A stretch of 64,000 bases of DNA from Shewanella sp. ANA-3 (GTDB taxonomy: Bacteria > Pseudomonadota > Gammaproteobacteria > Enterobacterales > Shewanellaceae): contig NC_008577.1 of assembly GCF_000203935.1 (NCBI RefSeq), positions 3,906,001 through 3,970,000 of the forward strand. Direction: 5' to 3'. The notes below the pieces were generated by a model. It saw only the letters and a list, made by a program, of their open reading frames with translations. It searched no databases and was not told the origin of the DNA. Numbering within the stretch: the stretch's first letter is position 1; each line of letters starts with the position of its first letter. Position numbers and translations under genes: made by a program. Positions 16,433 through 25,412 of this stretch are shown here, piece after piece.

Positions 16433-19400
16433 ATGGCGATATCTCTCCATCGAGCCAGCCAAACACTGGCAGACATTCGCAACCAGTTGTCAAAGCGCAT
16501 TCTGATTTTAGACGGCGCCATGGGCACTATGATCCAAGGCTACAAGCTTGAGGAAGAGGATTACCGTGGCGAGCGCTTCAAGGATTGGCATACCGACGTT
16601 AAGGGTAATAACGATCTTTTAGTGCTCACACAGCCACACATCATCAAACAAATTCACATCGACTACCTTAAAGCCGGTGCGGATATTATTGAAACCAACA
16701 CCTTCAACGCCACTACTATCGCCATGGCCGACTACGATATGCAGTCGCTGTCCGCCGAAATTAACCGTGAAGGTGCGCGTCTCGCCCGCGAGGCCTGTGA
16801 TGAAATCGAGCAGGCCACGGGTAAGCCACGTTATGTCGCCGGAGTGTTAGGGCCCACTAACCGCACTTGTTCTATCAGCCCGGATGTTAACGATCCCGGA
16901 TATCGCAATATCCACTTCGATGAGTTAGTGACCGCTTACTGCGAATCGACCCGCGCCTTAATTGAGGGCGGCGCCGATATAATTATGGTCGAGACCATCT
17001 TCGATACCTTAAACGCTAAGGCCGCCTTATTTGCCATCGAAACCGTGTTCGATGAACTCTTTGGGCCAAATTCACCCGCGCGTTTGCCGGTTATGATCTC
17101 AGGCACTATTACCGATGCCTCGGGCCGAACCCTTACCGGACAAACCACCGAAGCCTTTTATAACTCCCTTCGCCATATCAAGCCCTTATCCATCGGCCTT
17201 AACTGCGCCCTCGGCCCTAAGGAGCTACGCCCCTACGTCGAAGAGCTGTCGCGCATCGCCGAGTGTTATGTCTCGGCGCATCCTAACGCGGGTCTGCCAA
17301 ACGAGTTTGGCGGTTACGATGAAACCCCAGAGGATATGGCGAGCGTTATCCAAGAATGGGCCCGCGAAGGCATGCTCAACATTATCGGCGGTTGCTGTGG
17401 TAGCACGCCCGAGCATATTAAGGTCATTCGCGAAGCCGTCGAGCCGTTTGCACCACGGGTATTGCCCGAGATCCCCGTCGCCTGCCGTCTCTCTGGTTTG
17501 GAACCGCTCACTATCGACGCCCAAACCCTGTTTGTGAACGTGGGTGAACGTACCAACGTCACCGGTTCGGCCAAGTTTTTAAAACTGATCAAAGAAGGTA
17601 AGTTCGAGCAGGCGCTCGATGTCGCCCGCGAGCAGGTAGAAAGCGGCGCGCAGATCATCGACATCAATATGGACGAAGGCATGCTCGATGGCGTAGAGGT
17701 AATGCATAAGTTCTTAAATCTTATCGCCTCTGAGCCGGATATCAGCCGCGTGCCGATTATGATCGACTCCTCAAAGTGGGAGGTGATTGAAGCGGGCCTC
17801 AAATGTATTCAAGGCAAGGGAATCGTAAACTCTATCTCCTTGAAGGAAGGCGAAGAGAAGTTTATCGAGCAGGCAACCCTAGTGAAACGCTACGGCGCCG
17901 CGGCGATTATTATGGCGTTCGACGAGCAAGGGCAGGCCGACACTAAGGCGCGCAAAGTCGAGATCTGTACCCGCGCCTACCGCGTGCTAGTCGATAAGGT
18001 CGGCTTTCCGCCCGAAGACATTATCTTCGACCCGAATATCTTCGCCATCGCCACGGGTATCGATGAGCACGATAACTATGCCGTCGATTTTATTGAAGCC
18101 ATTAAAGAGATTAAGGCCACCCTGCCCCACGCGATGATTTCCGGCGGGGTGTCGAACGTGTCGTTCTCCTTCCGCGGTAACAATCCAGTGCGTGAGGCGA
18201 TTCACGCGGTGTTCCTGTACCACGCGATTAAAGTCGGCATGGACATGGGTATCGTTAACGCGGGCCAATTAGCGATTTACGATGATATCGACCCCGAGCT
18301 AAAGGATAAGGTCGAGAATGTGGTGCTTAACCTGCATTGCCCAGTTGAAGACTCAAACAACACCGAGCAATTGCTTGAGATTGCTGAAAAATTCCGTGGC
18401 GATGGCTCAAGTAGCGCGAAAAAAGAAGACTTAGAATGGCGCTCATGGCCGGTGAATCAACGTCTCGCCCATGCGCTGGTCAAAGGCATCACCGAATTTA
18501 TCGACGAAGATACCGAAGCGGCTCGTCAGCTCGCATCCCGTCCTTTGGATGTAATTGAAGGCCCGCTGATGGATGGGATGAACATCGTCGGCGACCTGTT
18601 TGGCTCGGGCAAAATGTTCCTGCCACAGGTAGTGAAGTCGGCGCGGGTGATGAAAAAGGCCGTGGCCTACCTCAACCCCTTTATTGAGCAAGAGAAGGTC
18701 GAAGGCCAATCTAACGGCAGAATTTTGATGGTCACGGTGAAGGGCGATGTGCACGATATCGGCAAGAATATTGTCGGCGTTGTGCTCGCCTGTAACGGCT
18801 TTGAGGTATTCGATTTAGGCGTGATGGTGTCGGTGGAGCGCATTCTTGAGGCCGTGAAAGAGCACAATATCGACATTATCGGCATGTCTGGGCTTATCAC
18901 CCCAAGCCTCGATGAGATGGTGCACAATGTGAAAACCTTCCATCGCGAAGGCCTCACCATTCCGGCGATTATCGGCGGCGCCACCTGCTCGAAAATTCAT
19001 ACCGCAGTGAAGATTGCGCCCCATTATCCCCATGGCGCGATTTACATTGCCGATGCCTCCCGCGCAGTGCCTATGGTCAGCAAGCTCGTCAGCAACGAAA
19101 CTCGCCAAGCGACTATCGATGAGACCTACGCCGAATACGAAGAGATGCGCATTAAGCGTTTATCGCAAACCAAGCGTAAGGAAATCGTCTCGCTGGAGGC
19201 CGCCCGCGAAAACCGCTGTCAGCACGACTGGGCAAACTACACCCCGTTCAAGCCCAATGTGCTGGGTCGCCAAGTGTTTGATGATTATCCATTAACCGAC
19301 TTAGTCGACCGTATCGACTGGACGCCGTTTTTCCGCGCCTGGGAGCTGCACGGCCATTACCCCGAGATCTTAACCGACAAAGTGGTGGGCGTTGAGGCGC

Positions 19401-20167
19401 AGAAACTGTTCGCCGATGGTCAGGCGATGCTTAAAAAAATCATCGATGAAAAATGGCTCACCGCCAAGGGCGTGATTGGGCTATTCCCCGCCAATACCGT
19501 CGGCTTCGATGATATTGAGCTCTATACCGACGAGACTCGCACCGAAGTCGAAATGACCACCCATCACCTGCGGATGCAGCTTGAGCGGGTGGGTAACGAT
19601 AACTTCTGTCTGGCCGACTTTGTGGCGCCAAAAGACAGCGGCGTTGCCGATTATATGGGCGGCTTTGCGGTGACCGCTGGCCATGGTATCGACGAGCATA
19701 TCGCCCGCTTTGAGGCCAACCACGATGACTACAACGCCATTATGCTCAAGTGTTTAGCCGACCGTTTAGCCGAAGCCTTTGCCGAGCGGATGCACGAACG
19801 CGTACGTAAGGAATTCTGGGGTTATGCCGCCGATGAGCAACTCGATAACGAAGCCTTAATTCGCGAGAAATACAAAGGCATTCGTCCTGCGCCGGGTTAC
19901 CCAGCTTGCCCGGATCACACCGAAAAAGGCCTGTTGTGGGACTTGTTAAAGCCGAATGAAACCATCGACTTAAACATCACCGAAAGCTACGCCATGTTCC
20001 CCACCGCCGCAGTATCCGGCTGGTACTTTGCCCACCCGAAATCCCGCTACTTTGGCGTGACCAATATTGGCCGCGATCAGGTGGAGGATTACGCTAAGCG
20101 TAAGGGGATGACAGTCGCTGAGACGGAGAAGTGGCTAGCGCCAGTGTTGGATTATGACCCTGAATAG
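16433..20167 (+). CDS. metH: Cobalamin-dependent methionine synthase
   Basis: A 1244-residue modular enzyme that transfers methyl from methyl-tetrahydrofolate to homocysteine through cobalamin. Domains in order: homocysteine-binding barrel (about 15-330) with zinc ligands Cys258, Cys321 and Cys322 in GLNCALG and GGCCGST; folate-binding barrel (about 355-620); cobalamin cap and Rossmann domain (about 650-900) with D-x-H-x-x-G at 772-777, where His774 is the lower axial ligand; AdoMet reactivation domain (about 905-1244) with RPAPGYPACPDH. Full length, no break. AAAGG lies about 9 bases before the ATG. It is divergent from cobC and adjacent to the B12 salvage genes that supply its cofactor. Confidence 0.98.
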   Translation: MAISLHRASQTLADIRNQLSKRILILDGAMGTMIQGYKLEEEDYRGERFKDWHTDVKGNNDLLVLTQPHIIKQIHIDYLKAGADIIETNTFNATTIAMADYDMQSLSAEINREGARLAREACDEIEQATGKPRYVAGVLGPTNRTCSISPDVNDPGYRNIHFDELVTAYCESTRALIEGGADIIMVETIFDTLNAKAALFAIETVFDELFGPNSPARLPVMISGTITDASGRTLTGQTTEAFYNSLRHIKPLSIGLNCALGPKELRPYVEELSRIAECYVSAHPNAGLPNEFGGYDETPEDMASVIQEWAREGMLNIIGGCCGSTPEHIKVIREAVEPFAPRVLPEIPVACRLSGLEPLTIDAQTLFVNVGERTNVTGSAKFLKLIKEGKFEQALDVAREQVESGAQIIDINMDEGMLDGVEVMHKFLNLIASEPDISRVPIMIDSSKWEVIEAGLKCIQGKGIVNSISLKEGEEKFIEQATLVKRYGAAAIIMAFDEQGQADTKARKVEICTRAYRVLVDKVGFPPEDIIFDPNIFAIATGIDEHDNYAVDFIEAIKEIKATLPHAMISGGVSNVSFSFRGNNPVREAIHAVFLYHAIKVGMDMGIVNAGQLAIYDDIDPELKDKVENVVLNLHCPVEDSNNTEQLLEIAEKFRGDGSSSAKKEDLEWRSWPVNQRLAHALVKGITEFIDEDTEAARQLASRPLDVIEGPLMDGMNIVGDLFGSGKMFLPQVVKSARVMKKAVAYLNPFIEQEKVEGQSNGRILMVTVKGDVHDIGKNIVGVVLACNGFEVFDLGVMVSVERILEAVKEHNIDIIGMSGLITPSLDEMVHNVKTFHREGLTIPAIIGGATCSKIHTAVKIAPHYPHGAIYIADASRAVPMVSKLVSNETRQATIDETYAEYEEMRIKRLSQTKRKEIVSLEAARENRCQHDWANYTPFKPNVLGRQVFDDYPLTDLVDRIDWTPFFRAWELHGHYPEILTDKVVGVEAQKLFADGQAMLKKIIDEKWLTAKGVIGLFPANTVGFDDIELYTDETRTEVEMTTHHLRMQLERVGNDNFCLADFVAPKDSGVADYMGGFAVTAGHGIDEHIARFEANHDDYNAIMLKCLADRLAEAFAERMHERVRKEFWGYAADEQLDNEALIREKYKGIRPAPGYPACPDHTEKGLLWDLLKPNETIDLNITESYAMFPTAAVSGWYFAHPKSRYFGVTNIGRDQVEDYAKRKGMTVAETEKWLAPVLDYDPE

Positions 20168-20242
20168 GGAGTGATCCAGAGTAATCATGTTTACTCTGTG
20201 AGTTGCCTTGGTGAACTTGGGCAACTCAGTAAATAGATAAAG

Positions 20243-20273
20243 TAAGGGGCTAAATCCTAGCCCCTTATTTTTT
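20243..20273 (+). terminator. Rho-independent terminator after metH
   Basis: TAAGGGGCTA (20243-20252) pairs with TAGCCCCTTA (20258-20267), followed by TTTTTT, about 75 bases past the metH stop. Confidence 0.88.
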
Positions 20274-20313
20274 GGTTTAATTTTGAAGTTTGAGTTTGAG
20301 ATAAAAGCTTAAA

Positions 20314-20547
20314 GTCGTGGGGCTTCACCCCACACCCGACCAAGGAGGACTGCTCGTCCTATCCTCCTTGGATTCTCCAAGACGCCCCTAGCGAAGTTAC
20401 ATGCATTAGGGACTAGCCTTGGTCTTATGGATAAATTGCTATCGCTTCCGATGGTACATCCTGTACCCCGAAAGCTAGCTCGGCATCCATGCCGAGACTC
20501 ACGCAATTTATTCCAACGCCCCGCGGCAACTTCACAGGGGATAGGTG
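20314..20547 (+). repeat. Left inverted repeat flanking the three-gene cassette
   Basis: This stretch matches, in inverted orientation, 23011-23314. Shared blocks in order are the outer GTCGTGGGGCTTCACCCC, the hairpin arm CCAAGGAG, CCAAGACGCCCCTA, GCTATCGCTTCCGA, GAAAGCTAGCTCG, GAGACTCACGCAATTT and GCGGCAACT. The copy contains a hairpin of CCAAGGAGGA (20340-20349) with TCCTCCTTGG (20362-20371). It has no ORF worth calling and looks like an interspersed repeat element of this genome. Confidence 0.75.
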
Positions 20548-20706
20548 AACTTCTGCTACTTTTGTGTTGCCTCTAGCAATTCAAAGCAAACCGAGTAATC
20601 TTTACTACCAATTTCAGAATTTAACAATGGGTTTCCCATTAAACCATGGATGTCCATTTTATTCTTTTCGGTGAACGGTTACCGTTGACATATAGGCTGA
20701 TTTTGA
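20548..20706. other. Short gene-free segment at the cassette edge
   Basis: About 160 bases between the left repeat and the stop of the last cassette gene. Base composition shifts to AT-rich here. A short palindrome GAACGGTTACCGTT occurs near 20672-20687. No gene is seen. Confidence 0.4.
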
Positions 20707-21225
20707 TCATTTCATATACTCTAACCATCTAGAACGAAGCTTTTCAGGAACTATAAGATTTTCATTCATTGAAGACTTAACAATATTAATCACTTCCTTT
20801 TCTTTGAATCGACGAACCATAGGATTATTAGATTTCATATTTTCAACATACATAAGATTTGCAAATGCACTAACCTTCAACAAATCTATTTCAACCAAGT
20901 CATAGTGCAATTCATTAATCATATCAACAGCAGGGGTTGCACCTAAGCTCTGTTTAAGGACAATACCTAATTCTCTTTCAACTTTATCTCTTTCAATTAT
21001 AATTACATCTGTTCTTGTTGGAGTATCAGCACTACTGAATAATGCGGCTAAGACACCTCGCATATCATCCCAATTTGTTGTATCAACAGCCCATACGGAT
21101 AAAGTATTTCCTGAAGTTCTTAAACAAGATGTAATTGCATCAGCTTGCAAATTTTCATAGTTTCCTGTATCCGTAGGTATCAATGACCATTTTGCTTTTG
21201 TGAATTTTCTTATAATATATTTCAC
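20707..21225 (-). CDS. Cassette gene C, unknown function
   Basis: This encodes 172 residues from a GTG at 21225 with AAAGGAG 5 bases upstream, overlapping the stop of the preceding gene by 4 bases (GTGA). There is no signal peptide or membrane segment. The N-terminus KYIIRKFTKAKWSLIPTD is basic and aromatic, followed by LQADAITSCLRTSGNTLSVW and the strand TRTDVIIIERD. The C-terminus is helical and basic (MVRRFKEKEVINIV, PEKLRSRWLEYMK). I recognise no family for certain. It reads like a cytoplasmic partner protein whose stoichiometry is tied to gene B. Codon use is AT-rich, unlike metH. A frame extending to 21276 is open but less likely. Confidence 0.75.
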   Translation of the reverse strand: MKYIIRKFTKAKWSLIPTDTGNYENLQADAITSCLRTSGNTLSVWAVDTTNWDDMRGVLAALFSSADTPTRTDVIIIERDKVERELGIVLKQSLGATPAVDMINELHYDLVEIDLLKVSAFANLMYVENMKSNNPMVRRFKEKEVINIVKSSMNENLIVPEKLRSRWLEYMK

Positions 21226-21902
21226 AGCAACTCCTTTAAATCGCTTATAACATCTAAGCGATATTGGTCTAACCAATCAACACCCGTGTTTCCAACATTT
21301 TCAAGAATAGCACAATAATTAGAATCCCTTAGCTTCTCAAACAATGCAATTCCTGCCTCTTTTATTTCCAAGTCCTTATGAGAAATAGCTGAGAGACCAC
21401 AAAAACAAAATGCATCACTATCAATTTCTTTTGCTAAATTTAATAAACAGTTAAGGAAATGGAGTGCTTCTACCGTTGTACTTGATGAAAAACAAATCTT
21501 CCATATCTTAGGTAACAATAGATAAAAGTCAGAGTCAGACATATCATTTTTCAAAGATATTAACTCTATATCAGCAAATGAGTTGTAACCTTGTTCAAAA
21601 GGATACATTCGTAAAGACTGAAAGAACTTAGATGCAGCAATCTCTATATCGTCTCTCTTCGCCAATGTTTTATTAATATCAACATTTGAATCAATACTTG
21701 TAACATGACTCGAACTCTCAAAATCTATTTCCATTACACTCAAAGAAGTATCTTTAAACTCAGCAGGAAAAAAATTACTAGTATGAGACCAATTGTTTTG
21801 ATAATTATCATGCAAACTATTTAATACTGATGAGTTCGAAATACTATGAGTATAATACTCAGTGCAAACACTGCTTGATATTTCACCATTTATACTTTTC
21901 AT
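21222..21902 (-). CDS. Cassette gene B, unknown function
   Basis: A 226-residue protein with no signal peptide. The first 90 residues are Ser/Asn-rich and acidic and look poorly ordered. From about residue 95 the sequence is helical: ASKFFQSLRMYPFEQGYNSF, LLPKIWKICFSSSTTVEALH, FLNCLLNLAKEID and IALFEKLRDSNYCAILENVG. This is an alpha-solenoid-like pattern that could mediate protein contact. I recognise no family. GAGG of its ribosome site overlaps the stop of gene A 7 bases upstream, and its own stop overlaps gene C, so the three genes form one tightly coupled operon. It is strongly AT-rich compared with the flanking genes. Confidence 0.75.
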   Translation of the reverse strand: MKSINGEISSSVCTEYYTHSISNSSVLNSLHDNYQNNWSHTSNFFPAEFKDTSLSVMEIDFESSSHVTSIDSNVDINKTLAKRDDIEIAASKFFQSLRMYPFEQGYNSFADIELISLKNDMSDSDFYLLLPKIWKICFSSSTTVEALHFLNCLLNLAKEIDSDAFCFCGLSAISHKDLEIKEAGIALFEKLRDSNYCAILENVGNTGVDWLDQYRLDVISDLKELL

Positions 21903-21909
21903 ACCAACC

Positions 21910-22626
21910 TCAAAATTTGCTTGAGATATTTTTCACTTTAGACAAAGTCAAATTAACTAAATTATCAAAACCTGATTTCAAACTTGGAACTGGAAATCTA
22001 GATACTGAATTCTCCTCCAATGTATTGAAGTCAGTTTGAATAAGGAAACAACTTGAACGATTTAAAACTCCATTTTGATTAATCTCAAACACACCATCAT
22101 TTATCATCGTGGATAAATTTATATTTTCACCTATTACACCTAAGTGTTCACGACTAGTAAATCGCAATTTAAGCTCAACATGACCACCTGACTCTGAAAA
22201 CACAGAACAGACTCTATCTGCAAACTTTGATTTTTTATCTTCTGTAACCAGTTGAACTGCTGTCGTAACAAAGGCAAACCTTTTGAAAGTACGACCTTCA
22301 TAAAACATACTATTTAATTTAACAAGACAATCACCTACATCTTTATTAAATTTACGTATCAAATCTTCATAATTCTCAGTCAAACCTGGTCTAAAATTTT
22401 GAGTAAACAGCAATTTATCGGTATTAAATACTATTTGAAAACCTGATATTTGATTGGTGAGTGACATCACTTTAGTTTGACTCTGTGTTAGTAAGTTTGT
22501 TTCTTGAACAAATAAAGGAAAAAGTTCAAGCCAAGAGAAATCTGACATAAGTGTTGGAATAGTCGAGTGCTCAGGATTAACATTACCATCAATAAATGCC
22601 ACAAAATCTAATTTTACGAGTTCCAT
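21910..22626 (-). CDS. Cassette gene A, unknown function (possibly TIGR04255-like)
   Basis: A 238-residue protein starting at ATG 22626, with AAGGGA about 5 bases upstream; an upstream in-frame start at 22653 is less likely. Visible features are MELVKLDFVAFIDGN, FSWLELFPLFVQE, a central GFQIVFNTDKLLFTQNFRPG, the helix YEDLIRKFNKDVGDCLVKLN, FKRFAFVTTAVQLV, and the beta-rich GGHVELKLRFTSRE. The length and the strand-helix order recall TIGR04255-type proteins, which often sit in mobile islands, but this is a weak resemblance from memory. It is the first gene of the AT-rich operon. There is no signal or membrane segment. Confidence 0.75.
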   Translation of the reverse strand: MELVKLDFVAFIDGNVNPEHSTIPTLMSDFSWLELFPLFVQETNLLTQSQTKVMSLTNQISGFQIVFNTDKLLFTQNFRPGLTENYEDLIRKFNKDVGDCLVKLNSMFYEGRTFKRFAFVTTAVQLVTEDKKSKFADRVCSVFSESGGHVELKLRFTSREHLGVIGENINLSTMINDGVFEINQNGVLNRSSCFLIQTDFNTLEENSVSRFPVPSLKSGFDNLVNLTLSKVKNISSKF

Positions 22627-23010
22627 ATTTTCCCTTTTATAGTAATTGTACAATTTAAATTACATGTAATAACTTTAAATCAAAACTAAATTTATTTACA
22701 TTTAAAAATCAAACAAACCATTCCAGCTAAAGCTTTAGATGCAGCCACCATTAATATTACAACTAGCACTAGTTCACTACACATCAAAACACAATAATGA
22801 ACTATATATACCTTATGAACCTTCGTTAAATCAGTCTAATACACTTCAATAAAAATGGAAACGATGCCACAATTTATCAGTTTAATGTTACTGAGAACAT
22901 CATTTAAAATACTCTTATTTTTTATACGATTAATGATACACCAATAAAAATCAGACTGGCACATTTTTATACCTTAACAATCGACCAATAACACCTGAGC
23001 CTAAGTAATA
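22627..23010. other. AT-rich leader region of the cassette
   Basis: About 380 bases without a credible gene, very AT-rich, upstream of cassette gene A and inside the inverted repeats. The promoter of the three-gene operon must lie here if it has its own. I could not fix a -35/-10 pair with confidence. Confidence 0.45.
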
Positions 23011-23314
23011 CACCATCCCCTCGGAGTTGCCGCAGGGCGAATAGGCAAATTGCGTGAGTCTCGCCATGGTCGTTATCGTGCATCCATACACGTCACGACA
23101 TTCAGGCATCCTGCCTATCAGATGGCGAGCTAGCTTTCGCAGGTGCTGGGACACATCCTTCGGAAGCGATAGCAAATTTATCGATGAGCACAAGGGGCTT
23201 TCAACTCCGTTAGGGGCGTCTTGGCTGATGTGAAAACAATAGGCAAGGAGGATAGGAGGAGCAGTTCTCCTTGGTCGGCTCTTGTTTAAAAATCAGGGGG
23301 TGAAGCCCCACGAC
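23011..23314 (-). repeat. Right inverted repeat flanking the three-gene cassette
   Basis: This is the inverted partner of 20314-20547. Read on the minus strand it begins GTCGTGGGGCTTCACCCC, continues ACCAAGGAG...CCTCCTTG, CCAAGACGCCCCTAA, GCTATCGCTTCCGA, GCGAAAGCTAGCTCG and GAGACTCACGCAATTT, and ends GCGGCAACTCCGAGGGGA. It is about 70 bases longer than the left copy through insertions in its middle. Conservation is by blocks, so the copies are not recent identical duplicates. Confidence 0.75.
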
Positions 23315-23345
23315 CTTGATTCACCTCGGGCGACAGGCCGCAAAA
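23300..23345 (+). repeat. Short repeat, copy 1
   Basis: GTGAAGCCCCACGACCTTGA... followed by TTCACCTCGG and AGGCCGCA recurs at 24088-24134 with few changes. The two copies bracket the 23.35-24.08 kb repeat block. Confidence 0.7.
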
Positions 23346-23362
23346 GTAACCCTGAAACTAAC

Positions 23363-23510
23363 ACTCCATTGCCAATGGGAACGCCAGAATTGGCACTGTT
23401 TCACCAGTGACCTTCTAAAACATGGATGTTTTAGTAGAGCCTACAAGGACGTATTTACGGCGTGTCACTGGTGTAACAGTGCAAAAGCCTGCGGCAGGCA
23501 ATTAGCTACA
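23363..23510 (+). repeat. Palindromic interspersed repeat, copy A
   Basis: About 150 bases recur at 23858-24015 in the same orientation. The outer arms CACCAGTGAC (23402-23411) and GTCACTGGTG (23464-23473) are perfect complements. Inside is a perfect hairpin CTAAAACATGGATGTTTTAG (23415-23434). The unit ends with AAAGCCTGCGGCAGGCA, another small hairpin. It looks like a multi-hairpin REP/MITE-like unit. Confidence 0.8.
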
Positions 23511-23857
23511 CTGATAATCGGCAGAGGCATCATTGCTAATTCGCGATGCCCAGCAAAGCAGCACGATCAAAACGTTTTAACTTTGTCGTTCGACAAAACT
23601 TCCCATAGCTACCGCACTTGGCTAACAGTCATTAGCCAATGATGGTAAGGGCTGGATTGTTCAGGAGGCGTTTCTAGCGAAATAAAGATACATCTTCCTG
23701 ATGCAAGTGAACTTAACCGAGGTCACGATTAAGTTTCATCCTTGTTAAAAACCTAAGATAACGTTCTGTTTAATATCTGTCTACCACTTTCACATTACAA
23801 ATTAAGTAGTTAAGTGATACCTAATTTTGGCACGTAGCTTTTATGAGCAAACCCACA
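23511..23857. other. Gene-free segment between repeat copies A and B
   Basis: About 350 bases with no credible gene on either strand. Fragments such as TTCAGGAGGCGTTTCTAG do not belong to any frame I can recognise. It appears to be remnant or spacer DNA inside a repeat-rich patch. Confidence 0.45.
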
Positions 23858-24015
23858 ACTCCACTGCCAATGGGAACGTCAGAAGTAGCACTGTTGCACC
23901 AGTGACCTTCTAAAACATGGATGTTTTAGTAGAGCCTACAAGGACGTATGCACGGCGTGTCACTGGTGTAACTAATGTAAGAGAATGCCAAAGCCTGCGG
24001 CAGGCAATGAGTTAC
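23858..24015 (+). repeat. Palindromic interspersed repeat, copy B
   Basis: Second copy of the unit at 23363-23510, starting ACTCCACTGCCAATGGGAAC and carrying the same outer arms CACCAGTGAC / GTCACTGGTG and the inner CTAAAACATGGATGTTTTAG. It differs by scattered bases and by a small insertion near the right end (ACTAATGTAAGAGAATG). Confidence 0.8.
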
Positions 24016-24087
24016 AAAATTCCTTTGCAGCAATAACATTGCTAATTCGCAACACTAAACGAACCAGCAATATCATCGGGTGTGGGA

Positions 24088-24134
24088 TGAAGCCCCACGA
24101 CTTTGATTCACCTCGGCCTATAGGCCGCAGCAAA
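24088..24134 (+). repeat. Short repeat, copy 2
   Basis: Second copy of the 23300-23345 unit: ATGAAGCCCCACGACTTTGA, TTCACCTCGG, TAGGCCGCAG. It ends about 45 bases before the stop of the dienelactone hydrolase gene. Confidence 0.7.
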
Positions 24135-24178
24135 TGTGTCCCCGCATCACAAAATTCCCTTTTGCAATTCGGCAACCC

Positions 24179-25141
24179 CTAACCTTGTAGGTACTTCCCA
24201 AAAAAATCCAAGGTTCTTGCCCATGCGAGCTCGGCGGTTGGCTCATCGTAGCGGGCGGTGGAATCATTATGAAAACCATGATTCACATTGGGATAGAGGT
24301 AGGCAATATACTCGGCCTTGTTAGCCTTCAATTGGGTTTCGTACTCGCCCCAAGTGTCGTTAATCCGTTGATCTAAAGCGGCAAATTGCAACATCAGCGG
24401 GCCTTCAACTCGGCTGCGTAGCTCTGTGGCTGCAGGCGTGCCATAAAAAGGCACGCCAGCAGCTAGCTCATCGGGAATGCTGGCGGCGAGCATATTGACT
24501 ATATAGCCGCCAAAGCAGAAACCGACGGCGCCGAGTTTGCCATTACTCTGGGGGTGGGCCTTTAAAAAGCGGGCTGCGGCGATAAAGTCCTGCTCGATTT
24601 TGGCTCTGTCGAGGCTGGCTTGCATGGCGCGGCCCGCATCGTCATTGCCGGGATAGCCGCCGAGGCTGTAAAGCGCATCGGGGGCAAAGGCGATATAGCC
24701 CTTGGCCGCTAAGCGGCGGGCAACATCTTCGATATAAGGATTCAGGCCACGGTTTTCATGCACCACTAACACCACAGGGGCTTTTTTAGTGGGGTCCAGG
24801 GTCTTAGAATCGCCAGCCTCTTTGCCGGGAATCAGCATAGAAGCTGGCATCACTAAATAACCGCGCCCTTCACCATAGCCCTCGGGGGAGGGAAACTTCA
24901 CATAACTGGCTTGAATGCTGGGATCGTTAAAGGAGACTTGCTCGGCTAAGGCATAGTTGGGCATGAGTGCGCCAGTAAGCGTTGTCATGGTAAACCCCAG
25001 TGCCACAAGGCCTGCGAGGCGAGCCATAAATTCGCGGCGGTCGATGATGCCGTGGGCATATTCATCGTACCAATCGAAGGCCTCCTGCGGGATAGGCTGG
25101 GCAGCTGGCGCGTTATTGTCGGACTTGGGTTGTGGGCTCAT
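24179..25141 (-). CDS. Tat-exported dienelactone hydrolase family protein
   Basis: A 320-residue alpha/beta hydrolase of the dienelactone hydrolase family. After a polar N-terminus there is a twin-arginine signal DRREFMARLAG followed by a hydrophobic stretch to ALA, so export through Tat is likely. The fold is marked by VVLVVHENRGLNPYIEDVARRLAAKGY, the nucleophile elbow GAVGFCFGGYIV (Cys as in the family), and the catalytic His in YPNVNHGFHND, with AALDQRIN as the Asp region. The ATG at 25141 has GGAGAAAG ahead; an upstream in-frame start at 25162 lacks this. Its substrate is unknown. Confidence 0.9.
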   Translation of the reverse strand: MSPQPKSDNNAPAAQPIPQEAFDWYDEYAHGIIDRREFMARLAGLVALGFTMTTLTGALMPNYALAEQVSFNDPSIQASYVKFPSPEGYGEGRGYLVMPASMLIPGKEAGDSKTLDPTKKAPVVLVVHENRGLNPYIEDVARRLAAKGYIAFAPDALYSLGGYPGNDDAGRAMQASLDRAKIEQDFIAAARFLKAHPQSNGKLGAVGFCFGGYIVNMLAASIPDELAAGVPFYGTPAATELRSRVEGPLMLQFAALDQRINDTWGEYETQLKANKAEYIAYLYPNVNHGFHNDSTARYDEPTAELAWARTLDFFGKYLQG

Positions 25142-25412
25142 CGTTCTTTCTCCATTGAACAAGCTACCACAGGTTTATCTTCCCTAGCTTGTGAGTTATC
25201 TAGCGGCGTTAACAAGAGTAAAGGATGAAGCCTGATTAGGGCAATCGGCTTTCTCGCCTTAGGCCGATATTCATCATGCAAACTTACGACTGATCTTGCC
25301 CCCTGATTGGCATGAGCTTTTTATTCCCTAGGGGCTTTTTTGTGTATAATGTCGCCAATTTTCGGATTAATAGATTTACATTTCAATAACATAAGTTGCC
25401 AATGGAGTTCAG

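Noticed and set aside
22951..23193. 80-residue minus-strand frame within the right inverted repeat
   Set aside because: It is made of the repeat sequence itself. The left copy of the repeat does not keep the frame open, so it is probably chance.
23316..23642. 108-residue frame across palindromic repeat copy A
   Set aside because: It spans hairpin arms and has biased, low-information composition. The second repeat copy does not preserve it.
22981..24180. Possible CRISPR array or integron attC sites
   Set aside because: There are only two large copies, 495 bases apart, with unequal spacers and no cas or integrase gene nearby. The repeats fit a REP/MITE-like element.
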